Source: Parahaliea mediterranea
GTDB lineage: Bacteria > Pseudomonadota > Gammaproteobacteria > Pseudomonadales > Halieaceae
DNA length: 64,000 nucleotides
Direction: 5' to 3'
NCBI RefSeq assembly: GCF_017255185.1
Contig: NZ_JAFKCZ010000005.1
Location: 310,001-374,000, forward strand
A model generated the notes under the pieces. The model saw nothing but the letters and a program-made list of their open reading frames with translations, was not told where the DNA came from and searched no databases. The translations under genes and the position numbers were made by a program. Below, in pieces: positions 53,667 to 62,961 of this stretch. Every line of letters starts with the position of its first letter. Position 1 is the first letter of the stretch.

Positions 53667-54057
53667 CGGTGCGGGCCTCCGGGGCTGCGCGAGTGGTTGC
53701 AGGCAGTATACGCCCCGCTCGGTCTCCTCGCCGGTGGGGCGGGCAAGTTTTGCAGGATTGGGCAAGCACTGTGCAGGAATGGACAATTCGGCAAGCCGTT
53801 GGCAATCAGGTTGGAATAAGGTTATGCCAAAAAACCATTAAATATTAGTGTAATAAAGCTGTTCTCTGGTGTTTTTGGAATATTCCAGAAATCGTGCTTC
53901 CGGCCTCTTTCGGAGAATTGTGCAATCAAGGGCCAGAAACGCGCTACCGCCATCGCGTGCCCGATCCCTATCATTTGCTGCATTGTCGCGGTGGGCCATG
54001 CGGGTCCGCCGACAACTTACAGGTGGCGGGCGCCAGGCCTGCACAGGGAGGAGTAAG
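53667..54057. other. 391-bp divergent control region between araC-type and efflux genes
   Basis: No supported gene. It holds the direct repeat listed separately, an AT-rich stretch near 53815-53885 and a perfect palindrome TGGAATATTCCA (53876-53887). The AT-rich part is a likely promoter zone, but no -35/-10 pair was convincing. Confidence 0.5.
53751..53786. promoter_or_regulatory. 21-bp-spaced direct repeat, probable AraC-type operator
   Basis: TGCAGGATTGGGCAA (53751-53765) and TGCAGGAATGGACAA (53772-53786) are identical at 13 of 15 positions and start exactly 21 bp apart, two helical turns. That is the usual layout for AraC-family dimers. The repeat lies 85-120 bp before the regulator's start. 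Confidence 0.6.
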
Positions 54058-55251
54058 GTGAGGATTGGAGACTATTTTCGGCGCTACCAGGCGCGGCGCC
54101 GCTGGCGCGCGCTGGTCGCGGCGACCGCGACTGCCGCGGTGCTGGGGGGCTGCAATGTGCGCGGCGACAGCGCGCAGGTCGCGTCGCCGCCGGCGGTGGA
54201 CGTGGCGGAAGTGCTGGTGGAGCCGGCGGTGCTCTGGGACAGCTTTACCGGCCGCGTGGCCGCGCCGGAAACCGTGGACCTGCGCGCCCGGGTCAGCGGC
54301 TATATCGACCGCGTGGCTTTCGCCGAGGGTGAACTGGTGCAACAGGGCGAGGTGCTGTTCGAGATTGACCCGCGGCCCTACGCGGCGCGGGAACAGGCCG
54401 CCCGCGCGGAACTGGCCCGGGCGCGCAGCCAGTTGAAGCTGGCCACCAGCGAGGCGCGGCGGGCGCGGCAGTTGCTCGACGGCAAGGCCATTTCCCGGGA
54501 GCAACACGAACAGCGCGACGCCGCCCGCGCCGCCGCGGCCGCCGCGGTGCGCGCCGCGGAAGCGGCCCTGGCCAGCGCCCGGCTGGACCTGCAATACACC
54601 CAGGTCAAGGCCCCCATTACCGGCCGCGTGGGCCGGGCCCTGGTTACCCGCGGCAACCTGGCGGGCGCGGATCAGACGCTGCTCACCACCCTGGTGTCGG
54701 TGGACCCGATGTACGTGTATTTCGAGAGCGACCAGCAGACCCTGCTGCACAGCGGCGACCTGCTCGACCTCGCGCAGCGGCCCGAGGTGCGCATTGGCCT
54801 CGCCGGGGAGGACGGACTGCCGCACCGGGGACGCCTGGATTTCGTGGACAACCGCCTCAACAGCCAGTCGGGCACCATCCAGTTCCGCGCGGTGGTGGAC
54901 AACGGCCGCGGCCTGTTCCGCGCCGGCCAGTTCGCGCGGGTGGAAATGCCCACCGAGCGGGTGCGCGAGGCCCTGCTGGTGGACCGCAAGGCGGTGCTGA
55001 CCGACCAGGACCGCCGCTATGTCTACGTGGTGGATGGCGAGGGCCGGGTGCAGCGTCGCGACGTGGAGCCGGGGCGCGAACTCGAGGGCCTGGTGGTGAT
55101 TCGCGAGGGCCTGTCGCGCGGCGAGCGGGTGATCGTCAACGGTTTGCAGCGCGTGCCCGGCTCCGGTGTCGAGGTGCTGCCGCAACTGGTGGGCATGGTG
55201 CCCGAGGTGCCGGGCAGCCAACTGGCCTCGGCGCAAAACTTCAGTTTCTAG
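54058..55251 (+). CDS. RND efflux periplasmic adaptor lipoprotein
   Basis: 397 residues, GTG start with GGGAGGAG upstream. The lipobox is VLGGC, so the mature protein is anchored in the inner membrane facing the periplasm. The adaptor halves are visible: lipoyl-like VSGYIDRVAFAEGELVQQGEVLFEIDPRPY, an Ala/Arg-rich alpha hairpin, the return ASARLDLQYTQVKAPITGRVGRALVTRGN, then beta-barrel and membrane-proximal domains. It resembles the MexE/AcrA group. The permease starts 10 bp downstream. Confidence 0.93.
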   Translation: MRIGDYFRRYQARRRWRALVAATATAAVLGGCNVRGDSAQVASPPAVDVAEVLVEPAVLWDSFTGRVAAPETVDLRARVSGYIDRVAFAEGELVQQGEVLFEIDPRPYAAREQAARAELARARSQLKLATSEARRARQLLDGKAISREQHEQRDAARAAAAAAVRAAEAALASARLDLQYTQVKAPITGRVGRALVTRGNLAGADQTLLTTLVSVDPMYVYFESDQQTLLHSGDLLDLAQRPEVRIGLAGEDGLPHRGRLDFVDNRLNSQSGTIQFRAVVDNGRGLFRAGQFARVEMPTERVREALLVDRKAVLTDQDRRYVYVVDGEGRVQRRDVEPGRELEGLVVIREGLSRGERVIVNGLQRVPGSGVEVLPQLVGMVPEVPGSQLASAQNFSF

Positions 55252-55261
55252 GGGATCCACC

Positions 55262-58200
55262 GTGAATGTCTCCCGCTTCTTCGTCGACCGGCCGATCTTC
55301 GCCTCGGTGCTGTCGATTATTATTTTCGTGGTCGGCCTGATCAGCATCCCGGTGCTGCCGGTCAGCGAGTACCCGGAGGTGGTGCCGCCCAGCGTGGAGG
55401 TGACCGCGCGCTACCCCGGGGCCAACCCCAAGACCATTGCCGAGACCGTGGCCACGCCCCTTGAAGAGGCGATCAACGGGGTGGAGGACATGATCTACAT
55501 GAAGTCGGTGGCCGGCAGCGACGGCACCCTGTCGCTGATCGTGACCTTCGATCTGGGCACCGATCCCGACCGCGCCCAGGTGCAGGTGCAGAACCGCGTG
55601 TCGCAGGCCCTGCCGCGCCTGCCGGAGGACGTGCGGCGCCAGGGCGTGACCACGCAAAAGCGCTCCCCCAACCTGATGATGGTGGTGCACCTGCTGTCAC
55701 CCGACAACAGCCTCGACGCCACCTATATCCGCAACTATGGCGTGCTGCACATTCGCGACCAGCTGGCACGCCTGCCGGGGGTGGGGGAGGCCGGACTGTT
55801 CGGCTCCGGCGACTACGCCATGCGCCTGTGGGTGGACCCGCAAAGGGCCGCGGCCCTGGGTATCACCGCCGGCGATATCGCCACCGCGGTGCGCGAGCAG
55901 AACGTGCAGGTGTCCGCCGGGCAGATCGGCGCGTCGCCCATGCCCGAGGGATCCGACTTCCTGATCTCCATCAATGCCCGCGGGCGCCTGGAAAGCGCCG
56001 AGGAGTTCGGCAATATCGTGCTCAAAACCGGCAGCGGCGGCGAGATCACCCGCCTGCGCGACGTGGCGCGGGTGGAACTCGAGTCCTCCCAGGACGCCCT
56101 GCGCGCGCTGCTGAACGGGCGCCAGGCGGTGGCGGTGCCCATCTTCCAGTCGCCGGGCTCCAACGCCCTGGACGTGTCGCGCGCAGTGCGCGAGCGCATG
56201 GCGGAACTGGACGACACCTTTCCCGAGGGCCTGGCGTGGGAGGTGGCCTACGACCCCACGGTGTTCGTCAGCACTTCTATCAAGGCGGTGATCCAGACCC
56301 TGCTGGAGGCGGTACTGCTGGTGGTGCTGGTGGTCATCCTGTTCCTGCAGACCTGGCGCGCCTCGCTGATTCCACTGCTGGCGGTGCCGGTGTCCATTGT
56401 CGGCACCTTTGCGGTATTGCAGTTGCTGGGCTACTCCATCAACACACTGACCCTGTTTGGCATGGTGCTCGCCATCGGCATCGTGGTCGACGACGCCATC
56501 GTGGTGGTGGAGAACGTGGAGCGCAATATCGAGGAGGGGCTCGCCCCCCTGGCGGCGGCCCACCAGGCCATGCGCGAGGTGAGCGGGCCGATTGTCGCCA
56601 TCAGCCTGGTGCTGTGCGCGGTGTTCGTGCCCATGGTCTTCCTCGACGGCGTGACCGGGCAGTTCTACCGGCAGTTCGCCACCGCCATTGCCATCGCCAC
56701 GGTCATCTCCGCGATCAATTCGCTGACCCTGTCGCCGGCCCTGGCCGCCGCGCTGCTCAAGCCCCACGGCGCCGCGCCGGACCTGCCGGCGCGGGTCATC
56801 GAGCGGTTGTTCGGTTGGCTGTTCCGGCCCTTCAATCGCTTCTTTATGCGCAATGCCGGGCGCTACCAGCGCTTCGTAAACTGGAGCCTGGGGCGCCGCG
56901 GTGCCGTGTTCGCGGTCTACCTCCTGCTGTTGGGCCTTACCGCGGTGTTGTTCAAGCAGGTGCCCGGCGGTTTCATCCCGGTGCAGGACAAGACCTACCT
57001 GATCGGCAGCATCCGCCTGCCGGAGGGTGCCTCCCTGGATCGCACCGAGGCGGTGGCGAGGGAGGTGACCGAACTGGCGCTGGCCACCGAAGGAGTGGCC
57101 AACGCCGCGGCCTTCGTCGGCTTCAATGCCCTGCAGCGCACCAATACCCCCAATGTGGGCACGGTGTTCATACTGTTCGATGATTTTGGCGAGCGCGACC
57201 GGAGCGCCCGGGAGATCTCCGCCGAACTCAACGACAAATTGATGGCTATCAAGGAGGGTTTTGCCATCACCCTGATGCCGCCGCCGATCTTCGGTCTGGG
57301 CGCCGGCTCCGGGTATTCACTGTACGTGCAGGACCGCAACGGCCTCGGCTACGGCCAGTTGCAGAACGCCGCCAACGGACTGGCGGACGCGCTGGCGCGG
57401 GAATCGGGTCTCGACCGGCCGATCAGCTCCTACCAGGCCAACGTGCCGCAACTGGACGCGGTGGTGGATCGCCTGCAGGCCAAGTCCCAGGGCGTGCGTC
57501 TCGACGACCTGTTCGGCACCCTGCAACTGTACTTCGGCTCGTTGTACATCAACGATTTCAACCTCTTCGGCCGCACCTACCGGGTGATGGCCCAGGCGGA
57601 TGCGAGTTTCCGCGACGAAACCCGCGACATCGACCATCTGTTTACCCGCAACGCCCGCGGCGAGATGGTGCCCATCAGCACTATGGTGGAGCTCCAGCGC
57701 AGCTATGGCCCGGACCCGGTGATCCGCTACAACGGCTACCCCGCGGCGGATTTGATCGGCCAGTCCGATCCGGCGCTGCTGTCCTCCAGCGAGGCTCTGG
57801 CCCGTGTGGCGAAGGTGGCCGGTGCCAGCCTGCCGCCGGGCATGGACATTGCCTGGACCGACCTCAGTTTCCAGCAGATCAGCCAGGGCGGCGCGGCCTT
57901 GATCGTGTTTCCGCTGGCCCTGCTGCTGGTGTTCCTGGTGCTGGCCGCCCTCTACGAGAGTTGGGTGTTGCCGCTGGCGGTGATCCTCATCGTGCCCATG
58001 TGCCTGCTGGCGGCCCTGTTCGGCGTGTGGCTCACCGGCGGTGACAACAACGTCTTTGTGCAGGTGGGGCTGGTGGTGTTGATGGGCCTGGCCTGCAAGA
58101 ACGCGATCCTGATCGTGGAGTTCGCCCTCGAGCTGGAACAGGCCGGGCACAGTCCGGTATCGGCCGCCCTGGAAGCCAGCCGCCTGCGGCTGCGGCCCAT

Positions 58201-58438
58201 CGTCATGACCTCGGTGGCCTTTATCGCCGGCGTGGTGCCGCTGCTCACCGCCAGTGGCGCCGGCAGCGAAGTGCGCAACGCCATGGGTGTGACCGTGTTC
58301 ACCGGCATGATCGGGGTGACCGTGTTCGGGCTGTTGCTGACCCCGGTGTTCTATGTGGCCCTGCGCAAGCTGGCGGGGCACGGCGAGCGCGACGCGGAGC
58401 AGGGCGCCAGGGCCCTGCCCGCGCCGCAAGTGGCTTGA
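55262..58438 (+). CDS. RND efflux permease (HAE-1, MexF/AcrB-like)
   Basis: 1058 residues, GTG start giving MNVSRFFVDRPIFASVLSI. A proton-driven multidrug pump of the inner membrane with 12 helices and two large periplasmic loops. Signature motifs: LPVSEYPEVVPPSVEVTARYPGA, proton-relay aspartates Asp410/Asp411 in GIVVDDAIVVVENVERN, and LACKNAILIVEFA with the conserved Lys in the second half. The adaptor is directly upstream. No outer-membrane channel gene of the TolC/OprM type follows, so an unlinked channel must be used. Expression is probably set by the divergent AraC regulator. Confidence 0.95.
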   Translation: MNVSRFFVDRPIFASVLSIIIFVVGLISIPVLPVSEYPEVVPPSVEVTARYPGANPKTIAETVATPLEEAINGVEDMIYMKSVAGSDGTLSLIVTFDLGTDPDRAQVQVQNRVSQALPRLPEDVRRQGVTTQKRSPNLMMVVHLLSPDNSLDATYIRNYGVLHIRDQLARLPGVGEAGLFGSGDYAMRLWVDPQRAAALGITAGDIATAVREQNVQVSAGQIGASPMPEGSDFLISINARGRLESAEEFGNIVLKTGSGGEITRLRDVARVELESSQDALRALLNGRQAVAVPIFQSPGSNALDVSRAVRERMAELDDTFPEGLAWEVAYDPTVFVSTSIKAVIQTLLEAVLLVVLVVILFLQTWRASLIPLLAVPVSIVGTFAVLQLLGYSINTLTLFGMVLAIGIVVDDAIVVVENVERNIEEGLAPLAAAHQAMREVSGPIVAISLVLCAVFVPMVFLDGVTGQFYRQFATAIAIATVISAINSLTLSPALAAALLKPHGAAPDLPARVIERLFGWLFRPFNRFFMRNAGRYQRFVNWSLGRRGAVFAVYLLLLGLTAVLFKQVPGGFIPVQDKTYLIGSIRLPEGASLDRTEAVAREVTELALATEGVANAAAFVGFNALQRTNTPNVGTVFILFDDFGERDRSAREISAELNDKLMAIKEGFAITLMPPPIFGLGAGSGYSLYVQDRNGLGYGQLQNAANGLADALARESGLDRPISSYQANVPQLDAVVDRLQAKSQGVRLDDLFGTLQLYFGSLYINDFNLFGRTYRVMAQADASFRDETRDIDHLFTRNARGEMVPISTMVELQRSYGPDPVIRYNGYPAADLIGQSDPALLSSSEALARVAKVAGASLPPGMDIAWTDLSFQQISQGGAALIVFPLALLLVFLVLAALYESWVLPLAVILIVPMCLLAALFGVWLTGGDNNVFVQVGLVVLMGLACKNAILIVEFALELEQAGHSPVSAALEASRLRLRPIVMTSVAFIAGVVPLLTASGAGSEVRNAMGVTVFTGMIGVTVFGLLLTPVFYVALRKLAGHGERDAEQGARALPAPQVA

Positions 58439-58477
58439 TAGGGGCCGCTGCCTGGCTATGGGCGGGGGCGGCGACGA

Positions 58478-59509
58478 TTAATCCTCGTTGTCTTCGTCTT
58501 CGTCTTCGTCTTCGTCTTCGTCTTCGTCTTCGTCCTCGTCTTCTTCCTCGCAGTAAGAGTCGGCGTCGTCATCGGGGTTGGCGCAGAAGTCGGCGGCCTC
58601 GGTAAAGGTGGCGTTATCGTCCCCCGCGATGGCGCCCACCTCGACCTTCACGGGTGTGTTCGGCGGCAGGGCAGCGATGTACTCGTCCGGGATTTCCACC
58701 GCCAGCTCTTCGCTATTACCGGCGATCCGCGTGGAGAAAACATGGCTGTTGTAGATCATCGCCAGGCCGATCTCCTCCGCCGAGGCCTCTTCGGGATCGT
58801 CGTTGAAGTCGGGTTCCAGTACGATTTCCCAGCTGTCGGGCTGCTCGACCATCGTGAAAATGTCACCGTTCATGGCCTGGAAGGCATTGTAGAGGCCGTT
58901 GTCGAAAATTTCGCCCCCGTCGTCGATACCGCTGCAGCGGCCCAGGTGGCCCTCCCCGGGTTCGGCCATGGCCCAGTGGACCGTGTAGTCCAGCTCGGGT
59001 TCCTCGCCCATGTCCTCGTCGTCGACCTCGATGTCGAGTTCCACATCGAGGGGGGCGGCCGGCAACAGCGGGCTTAGCACCGTTGCGCCTTGCACACGGT
59101 GATAGCGGTGGGTAAATCCGAGAAAACGGTACTCGCCGAACTCCCAGCGTTCGAGAAAGTCCGCCAGGGTGACCACCTCGTCCGGCTCCTCCTCGGGATC
59201 AAACCAACACAGGGGTTCGGAGCTTTCGGCAAAAACTTCGGTCAGGCGCTGATCCCGCAACGGGCCATAGACCTGGTAGCTGAACAGCCAGCGGCCATTG
59301 TTGGGGGCACGCATTACCAGGCTGCGCAGGTCGTCGCCGTCGACCAGAAAGTGAAAACCCACGTCACCATCGGTGGAGTTGGTTTCAATCAGCACCTTGC
59401 ATTCGCCAAAATCGCCGCAGGGCTCCACCGCGCTGGCATTGAGCGCTGACAGGCCGGCGGCGACGCCAATTACCATGGGTAGCACCGTCATTCGTGTTGT
59501 GGGCGTCAT
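58478..59509 (-). CDS. unknown secreted acidic protein with Glu-Asp repeat tail
   Basis: 343 residues, not recognised. A signal peptide (MTPTTRMTVLPMVIGVAAGLSALNASA) precedes a strongly acidic beta-rich domain with paired Cys (CGDFGEC). The C-terminus is a run of alternating Glu and Asp, encoded by a hexanucleotide repeat. No hydrophobic anchor or catalytic motif is seen. It may bind calcium or other cations outside the cell. It is divergent from the STN-type TonB receptor with a 169-bp gap. Confidence 0.65.
   Translation of the reverse strand: MTPTTRMTVLPMVIGVAAGLSALNASAVEPCGDFGECKVLIETNSTDGDVGFHFLVDGDDLRSLVMRAPNNGRWLFSYQVYGPLRDQRLTEVFAESSEPLCWFDPEEEPDEVVTLADFLERWEFGEYRFLGFTHRYHRVQGATVLSPLLPAAPLDVELDIEVDDEDMGEEPELDYTVHWAMAEPGEGHLGRCSGIDDGGEIFDNGLYNAFQAMNGDIFTMVEQPDSWEIVLEPDFNDDPEEASAEEIGLAMIYNSHVFSTRIAGNSEELAVEIPDEYIAALPPNTPVKVEVGAIAGDDNATFTEAADFCANPDDDADSYCEEEDEDEDEDEDEDEDEDEDNED
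58488..58538. repeat. GTCTTC hexanucleotide microsatellite in the acidic protein gene
   Basis: About eight tandem GTCTTC units, with one C substitution near the end, encode the Glu-Asp tail on the minus strand. Unit length is a multiple of three, so slippage changes the tail length by two residues without breaking the frame. Confidence 0.85.
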
Positions 59510-59599
59510 GGTCTTTGCTCCTCTTTATCCCGGTTAATGGAGATGCGCGTGCTGCGTCGATCGCACACATCCTCTGTCCTGAATTAGAGGGGGACTGCT

Positions 59600-59629
59600 G
59601 GAAATATCTGTCGCCAGGCGGGGCCTTAT
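59600..59629 (+). promoter_or_regulatory. possible ECF-sigma promoter of the STN-type receptor
   Basis: GGAAAT (59600-59605), the -35 element used by FecI-type sigma factors, is followed after 18 bp by CCTTAT (59624-59629). It is 49 bp from the receptor start. The ECF sigma gene at the end of this cluster would be the natural user. Confidence 0.35.
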
Positions 59630-59678
59630 CGAACGCGGTGTTTTGACGTACCACGCCGGGGCGCCTAGATTTGCAGGT

Positions 59679-61967
59679 ATGACGATCCGCGGCTTGCTGG
59701 CGGCCGGTTGCTTGCTGGCCGCGATACCCGGGTTCGCGCAGGAGCGCGAGGTCACGCTTGCGCAGCTCATCGTCGAGCTGCAAAGCCAGGGCTACCGTAT
59801 TATCTACAGCGACCGCCTGGTGCACGGCAATCAGCGGGTGAGTGTGCCGGAGGTGGTGGACCTGGCAGCCTTGCGTGTCGCCCTTGCCGGGCTCGGTCTC
59901 GGCTACCGGCAAATCGGCGATATTCTGACCGTGGTCGCGGTGCCCGCTGGGGCTGTTTCTCCGGCGGGGGCCGCCCCCCTATCGACCGCGGAGCTGCCAC
60001 TCGAAACGGTGATTGTCACCGGCAGTGTGCACCGGCTTTCGCGTCCGGGGCGAGCCAGTAGCGTGTATTCCCTGGGGCCCGAGGAATTAACCGTCGGGCC
60101 CAATATCGCCTCGGACGCGATTCGCGCGGCGTCGCGTCTTCCGGGCATGTCGACGATCGGTGTGTCCGCCAAACCGCGTATACGCGGCGGCCTGCACGAC
60201 GAACTGCTGATCATGCAGGACGGGGTCGAGCTGCTGGAGCCCTTTCACCTGGCCGATTACCACAGCGCCTACAGCAGCTTCGATGATCACACCATTGAGT
60301 CGCTGGATGTCTATACCGGCGGTTTTCCCTCGCGCTACGGCAATCGCATGAGCGGTGTCATGGACATCCGTAACGAGTGGGTGAGCGACGGCTACGATAC
60401 CGATATCGGGGTGTCGTCATTCGCCAATTTCCTTCATACGCGGGGCCGGTTTGGCGAGCAGCGCCCCGGCAACTGGTTGCTGTCGCTCCGCCAGGGGGAC
60501 TTGAGCGATCTCACCGACTATATTCAGTCGCGTTCCGGGGAGCCGGAGTACGCGGATGTCGCCACCCGTGTGACCGTGGCCATGAGCAATGCCATCAGCG
60601 CATCGGCAGGCCTGGCCTACGCCGAGGACGACGTGCTGTTCCGCGACGAGGAGGAGCGATCCTCCGCGCAGGTCACTACCCATTACGGTTGGGGAGCGCT
60701 CGACTGGGCCCTGCAGCCCACCCTGTACACCCGACTCACCGTGTCGTGGCTGGATTTCGAGCGCGAAAAGCAGCTGAGCAGTTTTGAAATGGACGAGGAG
60801 GATCCCGGCAAGGGCGGCGCCCTGGATCATCGGCAGTCGGTTCAGCGCTTTGCGCTGCGCAACGACTGGTCGGCTGTGATGGACAGCGCCCTGCTGGAGT
60901 ACGGCTGGCAGGCGGAATACAGCAGCAGTGAATACCGGCATCGCAGTTTCATTGACCGGGGTGAACTGGCGCTCATCCTGGGCAATCCGCAAGAGGTCGT
61001 CCGGCGCATTGAGGAGAATCCCTCGGGCTGGTCAGGTGGTGCCTATGTCCAGGCGGAATGGGCACCCAACCCGCGCCTGAGCCTGCAACCGAGCCTGCGC
61101 TGGGACTACCAGGATTATTACATCGATACCGGAGCGAAGCACCAGGTGTCGCCCCGGATCGGGCTGACTTGGTCCTTTAGCGACAGCCTGTTGGGGCGCG
61201 TTAGCGCGGGCCGCTTTTACCAGCCCGAGGGCGTGCAGGAATTGCAGGTGCTCGATGGGGTGACGCGGTTCTTTCCGCCGCAGTATGCCGACCAGCTGGT
61301 GACCGCCCTGGAGTGGGAGGGGGATCGCATCCACCTGGGCGTGGAGCTGTACTACAAGCGCTATCGCGAGCAGAAAGAGCGCTTTGAGAACATCTTCAAT
61401 CCCTTTGTACTGCTGCCGGAGATGGAGCCGGACCGGGTGGCGCTGCGGCCGGACAAGGCCCTGGTCCGCGGTGTGGACGTCGACGCGCGCTGGCGCATTG
61501 CGGGCGCCGTCAGCGCCGCGCTGCGCTACAGCTACATGGACGCGCGGGATCGCCTGGAGGGCGAGTGGGTGGATCGGCGCTGGTCCCAGCGGCACACGGT
61601 CAATGCGGGCATCGCGTGGCGGGGTGATACCTTCAGCGCGGCGCTGGCCCTGACCTGGCACTCCGGCTGGCACAGCACCACGTTGCCGGGTTTCGTTCCC
61701 GAGGGCACTGTGATTGCGGTGCCGGCGGTGCTGAACAACACGGAGCTGCCGCGGTATTTTTCCCTGGATGCCAGTGTGCGCAAGCACTGGGTCTGGGGTC
61801 GCTATCGGCTCGAGGTATACGCCGATATCGCCAATATCTCGGACCGTGGGAATGCGGCGGGTATTGATTTTGATATCGAGGAGGTGGAGGGCGGCTATGC
61901 ATTGCTGCCCGACAGGGAGTACGTGCTCGGTACCGTGCCCTCTGTGGGTGTCACGTTGTCGTTTTAG
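59679..61967 (+). CDS. TonB-dependent receptor with N-terminal STN domain
   Basis: 762 residues from ATG 59679. After a signal peptide (to about GFAQ), the secretin/TonB short N-terminal domain appears: REVTLAQLIVELQSQGYRIIYSDRLV to LGYRQIGDILTVV. Next are a linker, a TonB-box-like ETVIVTGS, a plug with IKPRIRGG-like SAKPRIRGGLHDELLIMQDGVEL and GGFPSRYGNRMSGVMDI, and a barrel ending in SVGVTLSF. An STN domain in a receptor is typical of surface-signalling systems that talk to a FecR anti-sigma. FecR and ECF sigma genes converge on it, with the two stops sharing TTAG. The ligand is unknown. Confidence 0.9.
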   Translation: MTIRGLLAAGCLLAAIPGFAQEREVTLAQLIVELQSQGYRIIYSDRLVHGNQRVSVPEVVDLAALRVALAGLGLGYRQIGDILTVVAVPAGAVSPAGAAPLSTAELPLETVIVTGSVHRLSRPGRASSVYSLGPEELTVGPNIASDAIRAASRLPGMSTIGVSAKPRIRGGLHDELLIMQDGVELLEPFHLADYHSAYSSFDDHTIESLDVYTGGFPSRYGNRMSGVMDIRNEWVSDGYDTDIGVSSFANFLHTRGRFGEQRPGNWLLSLRQGDLSDLTDYIQSRSGEPEYADVATRVTVAMSNAISASAGLAYAEDDVLFRDEEERSSAQVTTHYGWGALDWALQPTLYTRLTVSWLDFEREKQLSSFEMDEEDPGKGGALDHRQSVQRFALRNDWSAVMDSALLEYGWQAEYSSSEYRHRSFIDRGELALILGNPQEVVRRIEENPSGWSGGAYVQAEWAPNPRLSLQPSLRWDYQDYYIDTGAKHQVSPRIGLTWSFSDSLLGRVSAGRFYQPEGVQELQVLDGVTRFFPPQYADQLVTALEWEGDRIHLGVELYYKRYREQKERFENIFNPFVLLPEMEPDRVALRPDKALVRGVDVDARWRIAGAVSAALRYSYMDARDRLEGEWVDRRWSQRHTVNAGIAWRGDTFSAALALTWHSGWHSTTLPGFVPEGTVIAVPAVLNNTELPRYFSLDASVRKHWVWGRYRLEVYADIANISDRGNAAGIDFDIEEVEGGYALLPDREYVLGTVPSVGVTLSF

Positions 61968-62953
61968 CGGGATGCCTTGAGCGAGACCCGGAGCTCGCCC
62001 CCGCTAGAAACCTGTGCTGATAATTCGGTGGATAGCAGTACCGGGGTGAGCGCCGCCAATGGCTCGATTTCCCCCAGATCGCCGTGGAGGGTGGTGGTAC
62101 GGGCGTTGATTTCCGCGGCGGAAGAGGCAAAGCGCAGGGCCAGGCCGCTTTCCCTGGCGACCCAGGCGAGAAAGTCGAAGGCGCTGGCGCCTTCCAGGAC
62201 AAAGGGGGCCGCGGCGCGGTGAATCCAGTCCCATCCCTCGCCCCGGGCGGGGGCGCTGTTCACTTCCACGTTGCCGGCCTTGTCGAACGCGGCGTAGCGG
62301 GCTCTGCCACCTTCCGAGGCCACCTCGATATGGTCACCGTCGCGGTCGATGCGCAGCGCTCCCCGGCGGACGGTGGCCCGTGTTTCGCTGGCGTTTGTTG
62401 CCACGATGAACTGGGTGCCGATGTCGCTGACCCGGCCGTGTGGGGTACGAACCTCGAGACCGGGCAGGCGGCCAGGGGCGCGGTCACTTCCCGCAAAGAG
62501 AACACCACTGTCAAGGCCGATGCCGCGCGACAACAACCGGGCGCGGCTGTTCTCGCGCAGGCGCACATCGTAGCCCCCCAAATCAATGGCCAGCGCGGCG
62601 GCGCGGCCGACGTGTATTTGCACGCCGGGCCGCAGATCGGAGGTGCCGTCAGCGACCCGTCCGTCGATGGTCACGGTGCCGGCCAGGTAGGTGAGTCTGG
62701 CGACCATGGAGGGTTGCGGGGAGGGGGGCGTGAGCAGCAGGGCCACTGCGAACACCCCGGCCGCCAGCGATGCCGCCGCGCCGATCAGCAGGCGACGCCG
62801 GCGCAGCCTGCGCCGCGCGATCGCGTCGGCCAGCTCGCGGCGGAAGTGGCTTTCCAGGCGGGCTTTCATGGCTCCGGGCATCTCCGGTCGACGCCCAGCC
62901 GCCCGCAACAGCCGCGCCACGTCCCTTTCGTCCTTCTCGTCGTCGCGATGCAT
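61964..62953 (-). CDS. FecR-family sigma regulator
   Basis: 329 residues from ATG 62953, with GAGGG 5 bases upstream. The short cytosolic N-terminus (about 65 residues, arginine-rich) should hold the sigma factor. One membrane helix follows (LLIGAAASLAAGVFAVALLL), then the periplasmic FecR domain LAGTVTIDGRVADGTSDLRPG through RVSDIGTQFIV. The C-terminal part (FLAWVARESGLALRFASSAAEINARTTTLHG) resembles an STN-type domain. It passes the signal from an outer-membrane receptor to the sigma factor. It starts 8 bp after the sigma gene stop, so both are one unit. Confidence 0.88.
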   Translation of the reverse strand: MHRDDEKDERDVARLLRAAGRRPEMPGAMKARLESHFRRELADAIARRRLRRRRLLIGAAASLAAGVFAVALLLTPPSPQPSMVARLTYLAGTVTIDGRVADGTSDLRPGVQIHVGRAAALAIDLGGYDVRLRENSRARLLSRGIGLDSGVLFAGSDRAPGRLPGLEVRTPHGRVSDIGTQFIVATNASETRATVRRGALRIDRDGDHIEVASEGGRARYAAFDKAGNVEVNSAPARGEGWDWIHRAAAPFVLEGASAFDFLAWVARESGLALRFASSAAEINARTTTLHGDLGEIEPLAALTPVLLSTELSAQVSSGGELRVSLKASR

Positions 62954-62961
62954 GACGTCCC

